Positions 55,571 through 64,000 of a stretch of DNA of 64,000 nucleotides are shown piece after piece. The position numbers were made by a program, and so were the translations under genes. The stretch covers positions 120,892-184,891 of the forward strand of contig NZ_JAHWGP010000012.1 of NCBI RefSeq assembly GCF_020873915.1. The letters run 5' to 3'. The stretch is from Streptomyces sp. DH5. GTDB taxonomy: Bacteria > Actinomycetota > Actinomycetes > Streptomycetales > Streptomycetaceae. How positions within the stretch are numbered: the stretch's first letter is position 1; every line of letters begins with the position of its first letter. The notes below the pieces were generated by a model that was given only the letters and a program-made list of their open reading frames with translations, ran no database searches and was not told the origin of the DNA.

Positions 55571-57034
55571 ATGACGGAACGACCCGCGCAGCGCACCCCC
55601 AACCGACAGCTCGCCGCGCTCATCGCAGAAGCGGGGTTCTCCAACGCGGGACTCGCCCGTCGGGTGGACCAGCTCGGTCTCGAACACGGACTCGACCTGA
55701 GATACGACAAGACCTCCGTCACGCGCTGGCTGCGCGGGCAGCAGCCGCGCGGGACGACGCCGGCGCTGATCGCCGAGGTGTTCACCCGGCGGCTGGGGCG
55801 CCGCCTGACCGCCCAGGACCTCGGCCTCGACGCCTGCGCCCCGGTCTACGCGGGACTGGAGTTCGCGGCCGATCCCGAGGAGGCCGTCGACATCGTCAGC
55901 GGGCTGTGGCGCAAGGACTCCGGCAGCCATGCCGAACTGCGCAAGATCGCCTTCACCTCGGCGGGGCTGGTCGTGCCGAGCCGCGACTGGCTCATCGGGC
56001 GGGCCGACGAGAAGGTCGCCCGCGCCGAACCGTCCGCCCGGGTGCCCGCCCAGGGGCGCCCCGCGCCCCGCACCCTGCTGACACCCGACCTCCTCGCCCG
56101 CAGGCGCGGCACCGCCGAGCGCGGGCCGGGGCAGCGGGTCACCGGCGGCGACATCGCCGCGCTGCGGTCGGTCGCCGAGCTGTTCCGCACCCTCGACGAC
56201 GCGTACGGGGGCGGGCACGCCCGCCAGGCCCTCGTGCGGTACCTGGAGCACGAGTGCGAGCCGATGCTGCGGGGCACGTACGGCGAACAGACGGGCCGCC
56301 GGCTGTTCGCCGCCGCCGCGGACCTGACCCGGCTGGCCGGGTGGACCTCGTACGACATCGCCGCGCACGGGCTCGCCCAGCGGTACTTCGTACAGGCGCT
56401 GCGGCTCGCGCAGGCGGCGGGGGACCGGCCCTACGGCGCGTACGTCCTGGTCACCATGAGCCGGCAGGCCGTCTACCTCGGCCACGGGCGGGAAGCCGTG
56501 CAGCTCGCGCGGGTCGCCCAGCAGGGGGCGGGGGGCTCCGCGCCGGCCGCCGTGCAGTCGATGCTGCACGCCGCCGAGGCGCGGGGGCATGCGGTGCTCG
56601 GAGAGGTGCGGGCCTCCACGGCGGCGCTGGTCCGCGCGGAGCGCGCGCTGGAGGGCGCGCGGGTGGGGGACGAGGTGCCGTCCTGGGCGCGCTTCTTCGA
56701 CGAGGCGCAGCTCGCGGACGAGTTCGGTCACTGCCACCGGGACCTGCAGCAGTTCCGGGCCGCCGCGCAGCACGCCGAGCGCTCGCTGCAACTGCGGGCG
56801 GCGGGGTACGCCCGGAGCAGGCTGCTCTGCCGGATGGTGCTGGCCACCGCGCGGCTCGGGCTCGGCGAACTGGACCAGGCGTGTCAGCTGGCCGCGGAGG
56901 CCGCCGGGCAGGCGGCCGAGATGCGCTCCGTGCGGGCGGTGGAGTACGTCCGCGACTTCGAACGCAGGCTGGAGCCGTACCGCGACGCGGGCCCGGTCCG
57001 CACCTACCGCGACAGGGTGGCGGCCCACAGCTGA
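55571..57034 (+). CDS. TPR-type transcriptional regulator, NsdA-like
   Basis: A 487-residue protein. The N-terminus (RTPNRQLAALIAEAGFSNAG, LARRVDQL, YDKTSVTRWLRGQQPRGTTP) is an XRE-like DNA-binding region of the type seen in NsdA. It is followed by about 250 residues of helical tetratricopeptide-like repeats (ALVRYLEHECEPMLRGTYGE, AQRYFVQALRLAQAAGDRPY, HAERSLQLRAAGYARSRLLC). NsdA proteins repress sporulation and antibiotic production in Streptomyces. This gene is a paralogue by pattern, not proof. ATG 55571 follows GCAGGAGACCGCACCGCAG. A -10-like TACATT is at 55472-55477. Confidence 0.85.
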   Translation: MTERPAQRTPNRQLAALIAEAGFSNAGLARRVDQLGLEHGLDLRYDKTSVTRWLRGQQPRGTTPALIAEVFTRRLGRRLTAQDLGLDACAPVYAGLEFAADPEEAVDIVSGLWRKDSGSHAELRKIAFTSAGLVVPSRDWLIGRADEKVARAEPSARVPAQGRPAPRTLLTPDLLARRRGTAERGPGQRVTGGDIAALRSVAELFRTLDDAYGGGHARQALVRYLEHECEPMLRGTYGEQTGRRLFAAAADLTRLAGWTSYDIAAHGLAQRYFVQALRLAQAAGDRPYGAYVLVTMSRQAVYLGHGREAVQLARVAQQGAGGSAPAAVQSMLHAAEARGHAVLGEVRASTAALVRAERALEGARVGDEVPSWARFFDEAQLADEFGHCHRDLQQFRAAAQHAERSLQLRAAGYARSRLLCRMVLATARLGLGELDQACQLAAEAAGQAAEMRSVRAVEYVRDFERRLEPYRDAGPVRTYRDRVAAHS

Positions 57035-57633
57035 CGGATGCGGCGTGGTGGGGTGGTCTGTTTGCGGGTTGTCTGCGGGGCGGTGGGTGGATGCCTGCGG
57101 CGCCGCTTTGCCTCCGGTGGGGGTGCGTGTGGCGCCTGTGGTGGGTGGGTGGTGCGGGGCCGCGTCGGGGGTGTCCGTCCTCGGACCGGCGCGAGAGTGC
57201 CTGTTGGTGGGGCTGAACGGTGCGGACGCGCCGGCCACTGCGGGCGGCCACCCCCGCCCCGTCCCCTCCCCGCCGCCGGCGACCACACCCCCACCCGCCG
57301 TCCCTCGTCCGCGAGCCGTCGCTCCCTCCGCCTCTCCACCCCTCTGCGGGCAGCCGTGCCGCCGCCCTCCGCGCTCCGTCCTCCGTCCTCCGTCTCCGCG
57401 CTCCGCGGGGAGTCGTGCCCCGCCGCTCGTCTTACGTGGGCAGTCGTGCCGCCGCCTTCCGCTCTCCGCGGGCAGTCGTGTGTCCTCGCCGCCGCTCCTC
57501 GCGCTCCGCGGGCAGACGTGCCGCTGGGGTGCTGGGGGAGGGTGGGTGCGACGGCGCCCGCCCGCGCCGGGCTGCGCGGACACCCCCGGCTCACGACGAC
57601 GCCGGGAGTGCCCTCGGGCGCGGGGCGGCAGCG
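57035..57633. repeat. Intergenic field with five copies of a GGGCAGTCGTGCC-type element
   Basis: No gene is supported in these 599 bp. The part 57346-57522 contains five near-copies of a GGGCA-GTC-GTGCC core at about 57348, 57407, 57438, 57470 and 57510, each with CTCCGCG-type sequence next to it. The core is a short hairpin-like inverted repeat. The first 300 bp are G/T-rich with no distinct structure. Such elements occur scattered in Streptomyces genomes. Confidence 0.6.
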
Positions 57634-59037
57634 TCAAGCGGCGTGCGCCGTCGGGACCGGTTCCGCGGAGTGGAGCGAACGGCTCACGCCCAGGTCGGCG
57701 AGGAGTGCCGCGGCCGCCCGCCGAGCCGAGTGCAACGACCCCTGCACGGACCCCGTGTCCCGGTGGTCCCCGCACACGTACAGCCCCGCCAGCAGGCGCA
57801 CCGGCCGCCGCAGGTCGTGCGGCGGCCGCATCTGCGGCACCGCCTCCGCGGTGTGACGCACCGCCAGCGTCTCCCACCGCGCCGTGGACACCCCGTACAG
57901 CCGTGCCAGGTGCATCCGCACCGCCGTGTCCACCTCCGGGGTCGCCGGCCCGAGGACCGCAGAGGTCACCAGCGTGCGGCCGGCCGGCGCGCGGGACGGG
58001 TCCACCGCGCTGACGAGCGCCGTGTGCGCCACCGGTCCGCCCCGGTCCGCGTCCAGCAGCAGCGACGCACCGGTCGAGGGGACCGCGTCGGTCGTGTGGT
58101 GCACCACCGTCACCGGGTGGAAGCCCGGCACCCGCAGGCCCGGCAGCAGCTCCGCCGCCGCCCGTGCCCCCGTCGCGACCAGCACCGCGCGGCACCGGAA
58201 CTCGCCGTGCTCCGCGGTGGTCACCGAGGTCGTGGACACGGACGTGACCCGCGTCCCCGTGCGCACCGTGCCCGGGGGCAGCGTCCGCGCCAGCCGCTGC
58301 GGCAGCGCCTCAGCGCCGCCCTCCGGCAGGCACAGCCGCCCGCCGGCGAAGGAGTGCAGCGCCAGATCCGCGCACCGGCTGGAGGTCACGAGGTCCGGGT
58401 CGCACAACAGCGCGGCGAGCAGCGGGCGCAGGAAACCGTCGACGGTGCGGGCGGGCAGGCCCCGGGTCGCCAGTGCCTCGGCGGCGGGCAGTTCCGGCCG
58501 TGCCAGCAGCCGTTCGGCGGGCGTGCCCGCGAGCCTGGTCAGCGCCGCCCCCAGCCGGGCCTGGTCCACCGCCGTGCCCAGCGGAGCGCCGCTGCGGTTG
58601 CGGGGCACGGACACCTGCCGGCCCGGCACGGCCGCCGGCTTCCTGGGGCCGGCCCCGGGCCGGGGAGTGCTCGCCAGGGCGCGCACCGCATGGAGTGCGC
58701 CCCTCGCGCTGCGCGCCCCCCGCGCGCCCGGCTGCGCGCCGGCACGATGGTGCCGTCCGTCGCTGTGCAGCAGGACACCGGGGTCGAAGGGCTTCAGCAC
58801 CAGCCCGTCGAGTCCCGGGGTCTCCCGCAGCTCGGGATACGCCGTGGACAGCAGCCGCCCGACCCTGTCGAGCCGGAAGCCGTCGATCTTCTCGGTCGCC
58901 ATGCGACCGCCCACCTCGGGGGCTGCCTCCAGGACGACGGTGGTGACTCCTGCGCTGGTCAGGCGTCGAGCCGCGGAGAGGCCGGCGATCCCGGCTCCCA
59001 CGACGACGACGTCCGCCTGGTACGTGGGCTCAAGCAC
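57634..59037 (-). CDS. FAD-dependent amine oxidase / protoporphyrinogen-oxidase-like protein
   Basis: A 467-residue protein with a Rossmann GxGxxG (VVVVGAGIAGLSAARRLTSA) and the second FAD motif VVLEAAPEVGGRMAT. A C-terminal motif ARWETLAVRHTAEAVPQM, followed by LLAGLYVCGDHRDTGSVQGS, closes the FAD site. The family covers amine oxidases, phytoene desaturases and protoporphyrinogen oxidases; the substrate is unclear. A low-complexity insert near residues 98-135 is Ala/Arg/Gly-rich. GTG 59037 has AGGAGGGG upstream. Confidence 0.85.
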   Translation of the reverse strand: MLEPTYQADVVVVGAGIAGLSAARRLTSAGVTTVVLEAAPEVGGRMATEKIDGFRLDRVGRLLSTAYPELRETPGLDGLVLKPFDPGVLLHSDGRHHRAGAQPGARGARSARGALHAVRALASTPRPGAGPRKPAAVPGRQVSVPRNRSGAPLGTAVDQARLGAALTRLAGTPAERLLARPELPAAEALATRGLPARTVDGFLRPLLAALLCDPDLVTSSRCADLALHSFAGGRLCLPEGGAEALPQRLARTLPPGTVRTGTRVTSVSTTSVTTAEHGEFRCRAVLVATGARAAAELLPGLRVPGFHPVTVVHHTTDAVPSTGASLLLDADRGGPVAHTALVSAVDPSRAPAGRTLVTSAVLGPATPEVDTAVRMHLARLYGVSTARWETLAVRHTAEAVPQMRPPHDLRRPVRLLAGLYVCGDHRDTGSVQGSLHSARRAAAALLADLGVSRSLHSAEPVPTAHAA

Positions 59038-59298
59038 GTGCCCCTCCTCGAGGTTGCGCGGGCGCTGGGGACGTCATGCCCCCAACAGGCCCCAGGGATA
59101 CCCGAGTTCCGGTCGAGGTTAGGTCCGTGATCGGTCGCCGGGGCAGTCGCGCATGGGCAGTGCACGGGCGCACGACGGTCGCATGCGTACGCCGGATGGG
59201 CACGGTGAGGTCGCAGGGGGCTCAGTTTCGTGCGCGCAGCGGTCGAATTCGACCGGATCCGCTCGCGGCGCGATTCTCGGTGGCGCCCCGCGGGCCGC

Positions 59299-60201
59299 TC
59301 ACAGGGCCGCCCGCACCGCCCCCTCGATCCGCGGGAAGGCGAACCGGAAGCCGGACTCCAGCAGCCGCGCCGGCAGCACCCGGGCGCTGCCCAGCACGTC
59401 CCCGGCCATCTCGCCCAGAACCGTCCGCAGCACCGCCCCCGGCACCGGGAACACCGCCGGCCGGCGCAGCACACGGGCCATCGTCGCGGTGACCTCCCGG
59501 TTGGTCACCGGATGGGGGGCCGTCAGGTTGAACGGGCCGGACAGCCCGTCGGTGTCGAGGAGGTGGCGCAGCGCCGCCACCTCGTCGTGCAGGGCGATGA
59601 ACGACCAGTACTGGCGTCCGTCGCCCATCCGCCCGCCCAGACCGGCCCGGAAGAGCGGGAAGAGCCTGCCCCACGCCCCGCCCCCGCGCGCCACCACCAG
59701 GCCGGTCCGCGCGAACACCGTCCGCACCCCCGCCTCCCGGGCGGGTGCCGCAGCCGCCTCCCACTCCCCGCACACCCCCGGCAGGAACCCCTCGCCCGGT
59801 GGCGCGCTCTCGTCGACCGCCCGGTCACCGGTCTCTCCGTAGTAGCCGATCGCGCTGCCGTTCACGAACACCCGGGGCCGGACGTCCTCGGGCAGGCCGG
59901 CGAGTGCTTCGGCCAGCGCCGTCGTGCCCCCCACCCGGCTGGAGCGGATCCGCGCCTTGTAGTCGTCCGTCCAGCGGCGGTCACCGACGCCCGCTCCCGC
60001 CAGGTTCACCACCGCCTCGCACCCGGCGAGCCCGGCCGCGTCCACGGATCCCCGCTCCGGGTCCCACCGGACCTCGTCCGCCCCCCGGGGCTCGGCCCGC
60101 ACCAGCCGGACCACCGTGTGCCCGTCAGCCGTCAGGGACCGCACCAGGGCGGCCCCGATGAGCCCGGACGCCCCGGCCACCGCGATTCGCGAACGCTCCA
60201 T
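59299..60201 (-). CDS. TIGR01777-type epimerase (SDR family)
   Basis: A 300-residue protein. IAVAGASGLIGAALVRSLTA is the nucleotide-binding motif, and VNLAGAGVGDRRWTDDYKAR, FVNGSAIGYYGETGDRAVDE and RTGLVVARGGGAW are typical of this YfcH-like family. The C-terminal DUF1731 is VPGAVLRTVLGEMAGDVLGS then RVLPARLLESGFRF. The physiological substrate is unknown. ATG 60201 is preferred, with GGCAGG upstream. It is divergent from the GNAT gene, with 71 bp between. Confidence 0.87.
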   Translation of the reverse strand: MERSRIAVAGASGLIGAALVRSLTADGHTVVRLVRAEPRGADEVRWDPERGSVDAAGLAGCEAVVNLAGAGVGDRRWTDDYKARIRSSRVGGTTALAEALAGLPEDVRPRVFVNGSAIGYYGETGDRAVDESAPPGEGFLPGVCGEWEAAAAPAREAGVRTVFARTGLVVARGGGAWGRLFPLFRAGLGGRMGDGRQYWSFIALHDEVAALRHLLDTDGLSGPFNLTAPHPVTNREVTATMARVLRRPAVFPVPGAVLRTVLGEMAGDVLGSARVLPARLLESGFRFAFPRIEGAVRAAL

Positions 60202-60272
60202 GCCGTCCATCCTGCCCCCCGGCGGCGCGAAATTCACGGCCGGACCACTCGCCACGGCCGTAACCTGAGGCC

Positions 60273-60761
60273 ATGACCGAGCCGTTCGTACGCCCCGCCC
60301 GCCCCGAGGACGAGGGCGACCTGGCACGCCTCGACCGTGAGACCTGGTCCCACGAGTTCGCCGTCATGCCCCGTCCCGGGCCGGACGATCCGTTCTTCCG
60401 CGAGACGTGCGGACCGGACGCCCACCTCGTCGCCGAGCACGACGGCCGCCTCGTGGGCTACGTCAGGCTCGGCCACCCGACCCCGCTCAAGTCCAACGAG
60501 CACGTCCAGCAGATCCGCGGCCTGGCCGTCGCCGAGGAGGCGCGCGGCAGGGGCGCGGGCCGGGCCCTGGTGCGGGCCGCCGTGGCGGAGGCCCGACGCC
60601 GGGGCGCCCGCCGGATCACGCTGCGCGTCCTGGGCCACAACACGGTCGCCCGGGCGCTGTACGCGTCGGAGGGCTTCGCCGTGGAGGGGGTGCTGCCCGG
60701 CGAGTTCTTCCTCGACGGTACGTACGTCGACGACGTCGCGATGGGCCGGCCGCTGGTGTGA
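60273..60761 (+). CDS. GNAT-family N-acetyltransferase
   Basis: A 162-residue protein. RGLAVAEEARGRGAGRALVR is the acetyl-CoA binding motif, and RVLGHNTVARALYASEGFAV then EGVLPGEFFLDGTYVDDVAM are the C-terminal parts. The substrate may be an amine or a ribosomal protein N-terminus (RimI/RimJ-like end). A TAACCT at 60261-60266 would put the transcription start on the ATG, so the mRNA is probably leaderless. It converges on the protease gene. Confidence 0.88.
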   Translation: MTEPFVRPARPEDEGDLARLDRETWSHEFAVMPRPGPDDPFFRETCGPDAHLVAEHDGRLVGYVRLGHPTPLKSNEHVQQIRGLAVAEEARGRGAGRALVRAAVAEARRRGARRITLRVLGHNTVARALYASEGFAVEGVLPGEFFLDGTYVDDVAMGRPLV

Positions 60762-60768
60762 CCGGCCG

Positions 60769-61953
60769 CTAGGAGGTCACCACCTCGCCCGTGTCCACCG
60801 GCGCGGTCGCCTCCGCGGCGCGCTCGGCGTCCTGCGCGACCTCGTCCGCCGTCAGGACGTACCCCGTCTCGGTGTCCGTGGTGGAGCGCGCGAACACCAC
60901 GCCGAACACCCGGCCGTCGGTGGTCAGCAGCGGGCCGCCGGAGTTGCCGGGGCGGACGGTGGAGCGGATCGAGTAGATCTCGCGGGTGACCGTCGCGTCG
61001 CTGTAGATGTTCTGCCCCCTGGCCTGGAGCCGGCCCGCCACCGTCGCCGCCTGGAGGTTCAGGTCGCCGTCCTGCGGATAGCCCGCGACCACCGCCGAGT
61101 CGCCGCGCCCCGCGTCGTCCACGAACTCCAGCACCGGAGCCCCCAGGTCCGGCACGTACAGCACGGCCACGTCCTTCTGCGGGTCGAAGAGCACCACCCG
61201 CGCCTCGTACGTCCGCCCGACCCCGCCCACGCGCACGGTCGGCTCGTCGATGCCCGCCACCACGTGCGCGTTGGTCATCACGTGCTCCCGCGCGTACACG
61301 AACCCGCTGCCCTCGCGGCCCTGCGTGCCCGCCACGCCCTCGACCTTCACCGTGCTGCGCTGCGCCGCGCGGGTCGCGGCCGCCGTCACGCTGTCGCCGG
61401 ACGGCTCGGCGACCTCGGCGGTCGACTCGCTCTCGAACGGGTTGAACACCTGCGGGAAACCCGCCTCGGTCAGCGCCGAGGTGGCCCGGGAGAACCAGGC
61501 CGGAGTGGTGTCCGGCATCACGTCCTGCACCGCGCCCAGCAGCCGCGAGTCGCGGATCGCCGACGTCACCAGCGGCGACGACGACGCCCCCAGCACGCTC
61601 GCCGCCACCCACGCCACGATCAGCACGGCCACCGAGTTCGCCACCGCGCCGCCCAGTCCGTCCGCCACTCTGAGCGGGCCCCGGTCCAGCTCCCGCCGCA
61701 GCCGGAGCGCCAGCCGCCCCGCCAGTTCGTGGCCCACCACGGCCGGCAGCAGCACCGTGAACACGGCCGTCACGGTCGCCCCCGTCGTCCCCGCCGTCAC
61801 CAGGCCCATGACCCACGGCAGGATCCACACGCCGATGACCGCACCGCCCACGAAACCGGCCAGCGAGACACATCCGGCCAGCAGCCCGCGCCGGTAACCG
61901 GACGCCGCGTAGGCCAGGACGACCAGCAACAGCAGGATGTCGAGCAGGTCCAC
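60769..61953 (-). CDS. MarP-type membrane serine protease (CvpA + trypsin-like domains)
   Basis: A 394-residue protein from GTG 61953 (AAAGGCGG upstream). Four N-terminal membrane helices form a CvpA/colicin-V-like domain (DLLDILLLLVVLAYAASGYR). The exported trypsin-like domain has the triad His230 (TNAHVVAGI), Asp261 (PQKDVAVL) and Ser338 (RPGNSGGPLL), at positions very close to those of M. tuberculosis MarP. That protease cleaves a peptidoglycan hydrolase during acid stress. The next gene, divergent, is an amidase, so a wall-stress link is plausible but inferred. Confidence 0.9.
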   Translation of the reverse strand: MDLLDILLLLVVLAYAASGYRRGLLAGCVSLAGFVGGAVIGVWILPWVMGLVTAGTTGATVTAVFTVLLPAVVGHELAGRLALRLRRELDRGPLRVADGLGGAVANSVAVLIVAWVAASVLGASSSPLVTSAIRDSRLLGAVQDVMPDTTPAWFSRATSALTEAGFPQVFNPFESESTAEVAEPSGDSVTAAATRAAQRSTVKVEGVAGTQGREGSGFVYAREHVMTNAHVVAGIDEPTVRVGGVGRTYEARVVLFDPQKDVAVLYVPDLGAPVLEFVDDAGRGDSAVVAGYPQDGDLNLQAATVAGRLQARGQNIYSDATVTREIYSIRSTVRPGNSGGPLLTTDGRVFGVVFARSTTDTETGYVLTADEVAQDAERAAEATAPVDTGEVVTS

Positions 61954-62143
61954 GCACGCCGCCTTTCTCTCGGGCCCCCCTGTACGTGGGGGAGGGGCCC
62001 GGTGATCAGCCACGCGCGCGACGGCCGCCGGGCAGCGGCCACGCGCGCGTGTACTGGGGAGAACGTCGCGGACCGACGCGATGGTTCCACCGGATGGCAC
62101 ACCACGGATCGCGGATCCCGCCGACCGGACCCACAGTGGGGCC

Positions 62144-63070
62144 ATGCGTGTTCCGAGACGACCGCGAGGCGCGCGGAAGCGCCGCGCCTCCCGGATACCC
62201 GGCGGGCGCGGCACCCGCCGGCTGCCGGCAGCCGCCACGGTGGCGCTCCGCTGTCTGCCGGGCCTGGCCGCCGCCGTCGCCCTGGTGCTGTGCGCCCACG
62301 GCGTCGAACGGGCCGCGGGATCCGCCGGCACGGCCTCCACCGCCGCACGGGCCGAACCCGCCTTCCAGGCGCCCCGGCCGCCGATCGTGCCGCGCGCGGT
62401 CTGGCTGGGCGACGGCGCCCGCGAACAGCCGCCACCGCGCTACGACGACGAGGTCGTCGCGGTCTTCGTCCACCACACCGACTCGCCGGGCACGTACGAC
62501 TGCGCGGACGCGCCCGGCATCATCAAGGGCCTGTACGAGGGCCAGACCGTCGGCCGGGACTGGGACGACCTCGGGTACAACTTCGTCGTCGACCGCTGCG
62601 GCACCATCTACGAGGGCCGCGCCGGCGGCACCGACCGCCCCGTCACCGGCGCCCACACCCAGGGCTTCAACCACCGCACCACCGGCGTCGCCGCTCTCGG
62701 CACCTTCACGGAGGGCGCCCACGTGCCGTCCGAGATGCTCGACGCGATCGCCGCACTGGCCGCGTGGAAACTCGGTACGTCCGGCACCGATCCGCGCGCC
62801 GAGGTGCGGCTGGTCTCCAGCAACGACGGCAGCCGCTACGCGGCCGGTACCACCGCCGCGCTGCACGCGGTCGCCGGCCACAGCGACGGTTTCATGACCA
62901 GCTGCCCGGGCGCCGCCCTGCAGGCCCGCCTCCCCGACATCAGGACCCTCGCGGCCCGCATCCAGGGCCGCGACACCGCAGAGCAGGCGATGCGGGAGGA
63001 GGCCGCAGCATCCACACGGAACACCCTGAAGCGGAACGTCACACAGAACGAAGAGCACACCCATGAGTGA
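62144..63070 (+). CDS. N-acetylmuramoyl-L-alanine amidase, PGRP type
   Basis: A 308-residue protein. The N-terminus is very basic (RVPRRPRGARKRRASRIPGG), with a long hydrophobic segment (LPGLAAAVALVLCAHGVERA) as a signal or anchor. The amidase domain has VVAVFVHHTDSPGTYDC (first zinc His), YNFVVDRCGTIYEGRAGGTD, HTQGFNHRTTGVAALG and AGHSDGFMTSCPGAAL. It cuts the bond between muramic acid and the stem peptide. The start ATG 62144 is chosen at the basic N-terminus with AGTGGGG upstream. It overlaps the next short gene by 8 bases. Confidence 0.9.
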   Translation: MRVPRRPRGARKRRASRIPGGRGTRRLPAAATVALRCLPGLAAAVALVLCAHGVERAAGSAGTASTAARAEPAFQAPRPPIVPRAVWLGDGAREQPPPRYDDEVVAVFVHHTDSPGTYDCADAPGIIKGLYEGQTVGRDWDDLGYNFVVDRCGTIYEGRAGGTDRPVTGAHTQGFNHRTTGVAALGTFTEGAHVPSEMLDAIAALAAWKLGTSGTDPRAEVRLVSSNDGSRYAAGTTAALHAVAGHSDGFMTSCPGAALQARLPDIRTLAARIQGRDTAEQAMREEAAASTRNTLKRNVTQNEEHTHE

Positions 63071-63236
63071 CACCCCCCGAAGTACCACCTGGGCGGACGC
63101 GCTGCGCCGCCCCTGGGCGGCGCTGTGCGCCGCCGCGGCCGTCGTCCTCGGTCCGGCCGCCCACACCGCCTCCGCCCTCACCCAGGCCAACGCGGCTCCT
63201 CTGCGCCAGGCGCCGACCCCCCACCGGCGGCTGTGA
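63063..63236 (+). CDS. Short membrane or secreted peptide coupled to the amidase, 57 residues
   Basis: ATG 63063 overlaps the amidase stop (63068-63070) by 8 bases, with AAGAGC upstream, so translation is probably coupled. The peptide starts MSDTPRSTTWADALRRPWAA, continues with a hydrophobic helix (LCAAAAVVLGPAAHTASA) and ends in a polar tail with HRRL. It looks like a signal-anchored or secreted small protein. No family was recognised. Confidence 0.65.
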   Translation: MSDTPRSTTWADALRRPWAALCAAAAVVLGPAAHTASALTQANAAPLRQAPTPHRRL

Positions 63237-63364
63237 CCGGAGGACGAGACGAGGAGCGGCGCCCGCGAGGGCCCGTCCGGCGGATCAAGCCGCGGGAGGA
63301 CCGCCGTGCCTGACCGGCTCGGGCGGGAGCGGCCCCACGGTCCGCGGCAGGATCCGCCGGACGG

Positions 63365-63889
63365 CTACTGGTCCCGGAAGCGCTCCCAGAGCCGCGGATA
63401 ACGTTCGGCGAGCAGCGCCTCGTTCTCGAAGTCGAGCGGTGTGCCCTCCGGTTCCGCCGGGGCCGGGGGCAGCTCGAGGTCCGGTGCCACCGACCCGGTG
63501 AGCTGCTCGTACGCCTCGTCCGCCGCGTAGCCGAGGTCCTCGCCGTCGCCGTCGATCTCCTCGTCGAAGTCGTCGTCCAGCAGGTCCGCCAGCGCGTCCG
63601 GGTCGTGCAGGGCACCCTCGAAGACCTCACGGCCCTGGCCGATCAGCCAGCACCGGAAGTAGTCGAAGGCGTCGTCGCTCGCGCCGCCGAGGAGCACCCA
63701 CGCGGCGCCCCACAGGTCCCAGTGGTAGGCGCGGTGGTAGCGGGACTCGAAATGACGGGCGAAGTCCAGGACCGCCTCCGGATCCAGCCGCAGGAGCCGC
63801 TCCACGAGCAGATCGGCCTGTTCCTCCGGGTCGCCCTCGGCGTCCTCCCGGGCGTCGTCCACCAGCTCCCAGAACTCCGTCTCGTCCAT
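63365..63889 (-). CDS. DUF4240 protein
   Basis: A 174-residue acidic protein from ATG 63889 (an ATG at 63904 is an alternative). It has the DUF4240 start DETEFWELVDDAREDAEGDP and YHRAYHWDLWGAAWVLLGGA with DAFDYFRCWLIGQGREVFEG in the middle, and a Glu/Pro-rich end. The family is found in many actinobacteria as a solitary gene; the function is unknown. Confidence 0.87.
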   Translation of the reverse strand: MDETEFWELVDDAREDAEGDPEEQADLLVERLLRLDPEAVLDFARHFESRYHRAYHWDLWGAAWVLLGGASDDAFDYFRCWLIGQGREVFEGALHDPDALADLLDDDFDEEIDGDGEDLGYAADEAYEQLTGSVAPDLELPPAPAEPEGTPLDFENEALLAERYPRLWERFRDQ

Positions 63890-63951
63890 CACGTGGTCCA
63901 GCATCGACCCTGCGTCTCCCGGACGCACCCGCAGTGCACGCACGGACGCGC

Positions 63952-64000
63952 GTACAGGGGCGCGGGGAACTGCGCGAACGGGGGTCCGGGGGCGGAGCCC
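63952..64000. repeat. Common Streptomyces intergenic element at the right edge
   Basis: GGGGCGCGGGGAACTGCGCG and the GGGTCCGGGGGCGGAGCCC that follows are sequences I know to recur, in this order, in many Streptomyces intergenic regions. The window ends inside the element. Confidence 0.5.

Noticed and set aside
55508-58195. 895-codon minus-strand frame opposite the NsdA-like gene
   Set aside because: Antisense shadow, continuing through the repeat field with low complexity.
60337-63066. 909-codon plus-strand frame over the GNAT, protease and amidase genes
   Set aside because: Runs through three genes with clear homology in other frames; biased Arg/Ala/Pro composition.

Overview
The window reads as chromosomal DNA of a Streptomyces. 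GC is very high with GC-rich third codon positions, Shine-Dalgarno sites are mixed with leaderless starts, and the gene order matches, from memory, the Streptomyces coelicolor region from about SCO2190 to SCO2245 in reverse. In that region glnA is SCO2198, glnII SCO2210, malE SCO2231, glnE SCO2234 and glnA2 SCO2241. No tRNA, rRNA, CRISPR array or intact mobile element was found.

Layout. 1-3104: a secreted-protein fragment, a DUF3105 membrane protein, an Rrf2 regulator and glnA2. 3268-6960: a visibly lower-GC islet bounded by two degraded IS5-type transposases, carrying a secreted NucA/NucB-type nuclease and a DUF6461 protein. 7032-11392: an unknown protein, a septum-formation-type lipoprotein, a broken acetyltransferase and a secreted pectate lyase. 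11575-13320: a three-gene envelope-stress-type operon (YtxH-like protein, Holin-X, DUF3618). 13596-15302: a VapBC-type toxin-antitoxin pair, a VOC protein and a flavin-oxidase-fold protein. 15525-18527: glnE, followed by a PAP2 membrane phosphatase on the other strand. 19600-33391: the maltose/starch block, malR on the minus strand and malE, malF, malG, aglA, an alpha-amylase and a 1803-residue two-domain pullulanase/amylase on the plus strand. 33447-43525: small enzymes, TetR, a membrane-anchored protein with a sigma-like N-terminus, a TPR pseudogene, a DUF1996 protein, a two-component system, an epimerase and an orphan winged-helix regulator. 43609-49653: a possible small ORF, glnII, a secreted protein, an ArsC-like protein, a TetR/DUF1348 divergent pair, gene remnants and DUF397. 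49797-55394: glnA, an RDD protein, a DUF4191 protein, lipA and lipB. 55571-64000: an NsdA-like TPR regulator, an intergenic repeat field, an FAD oxidoreductase, an epimerase, a GNAT enzyme, a MarP-type protease, a PGRP amidase with a coupled 57-residue peptide, and DUF4240.

Two themes tie the genes together. The first is nitrogen assimilation: two true glutamine synthetases (glnA, glnII), a synthetase-like enzyme (glnA2) and the adenylyltransferase glnE. Both true synthetase genes carry a four-half-site array matching the GlnR box. The second is extracellular polysaccharide use: secreted amylase and pullulanase, an ABC importer and an intracellular alpha-glucosidase, with a repeated 19-bp operator-like element at malE and the amylase and a variant at the pullulanase. 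The pectate lyase has its own LacI-type palindrome. The lipoate genes lipA and lipB sit beside glnA.

The most unusual candidates are the nuclease/DUF6461 pair in the IS-bounded islet, the hairpin that buries the ribosome binding site at 33447, the short peptide coupled to the amidase, and the near-symmetric double operator between the DUF1348 and TetR genes.
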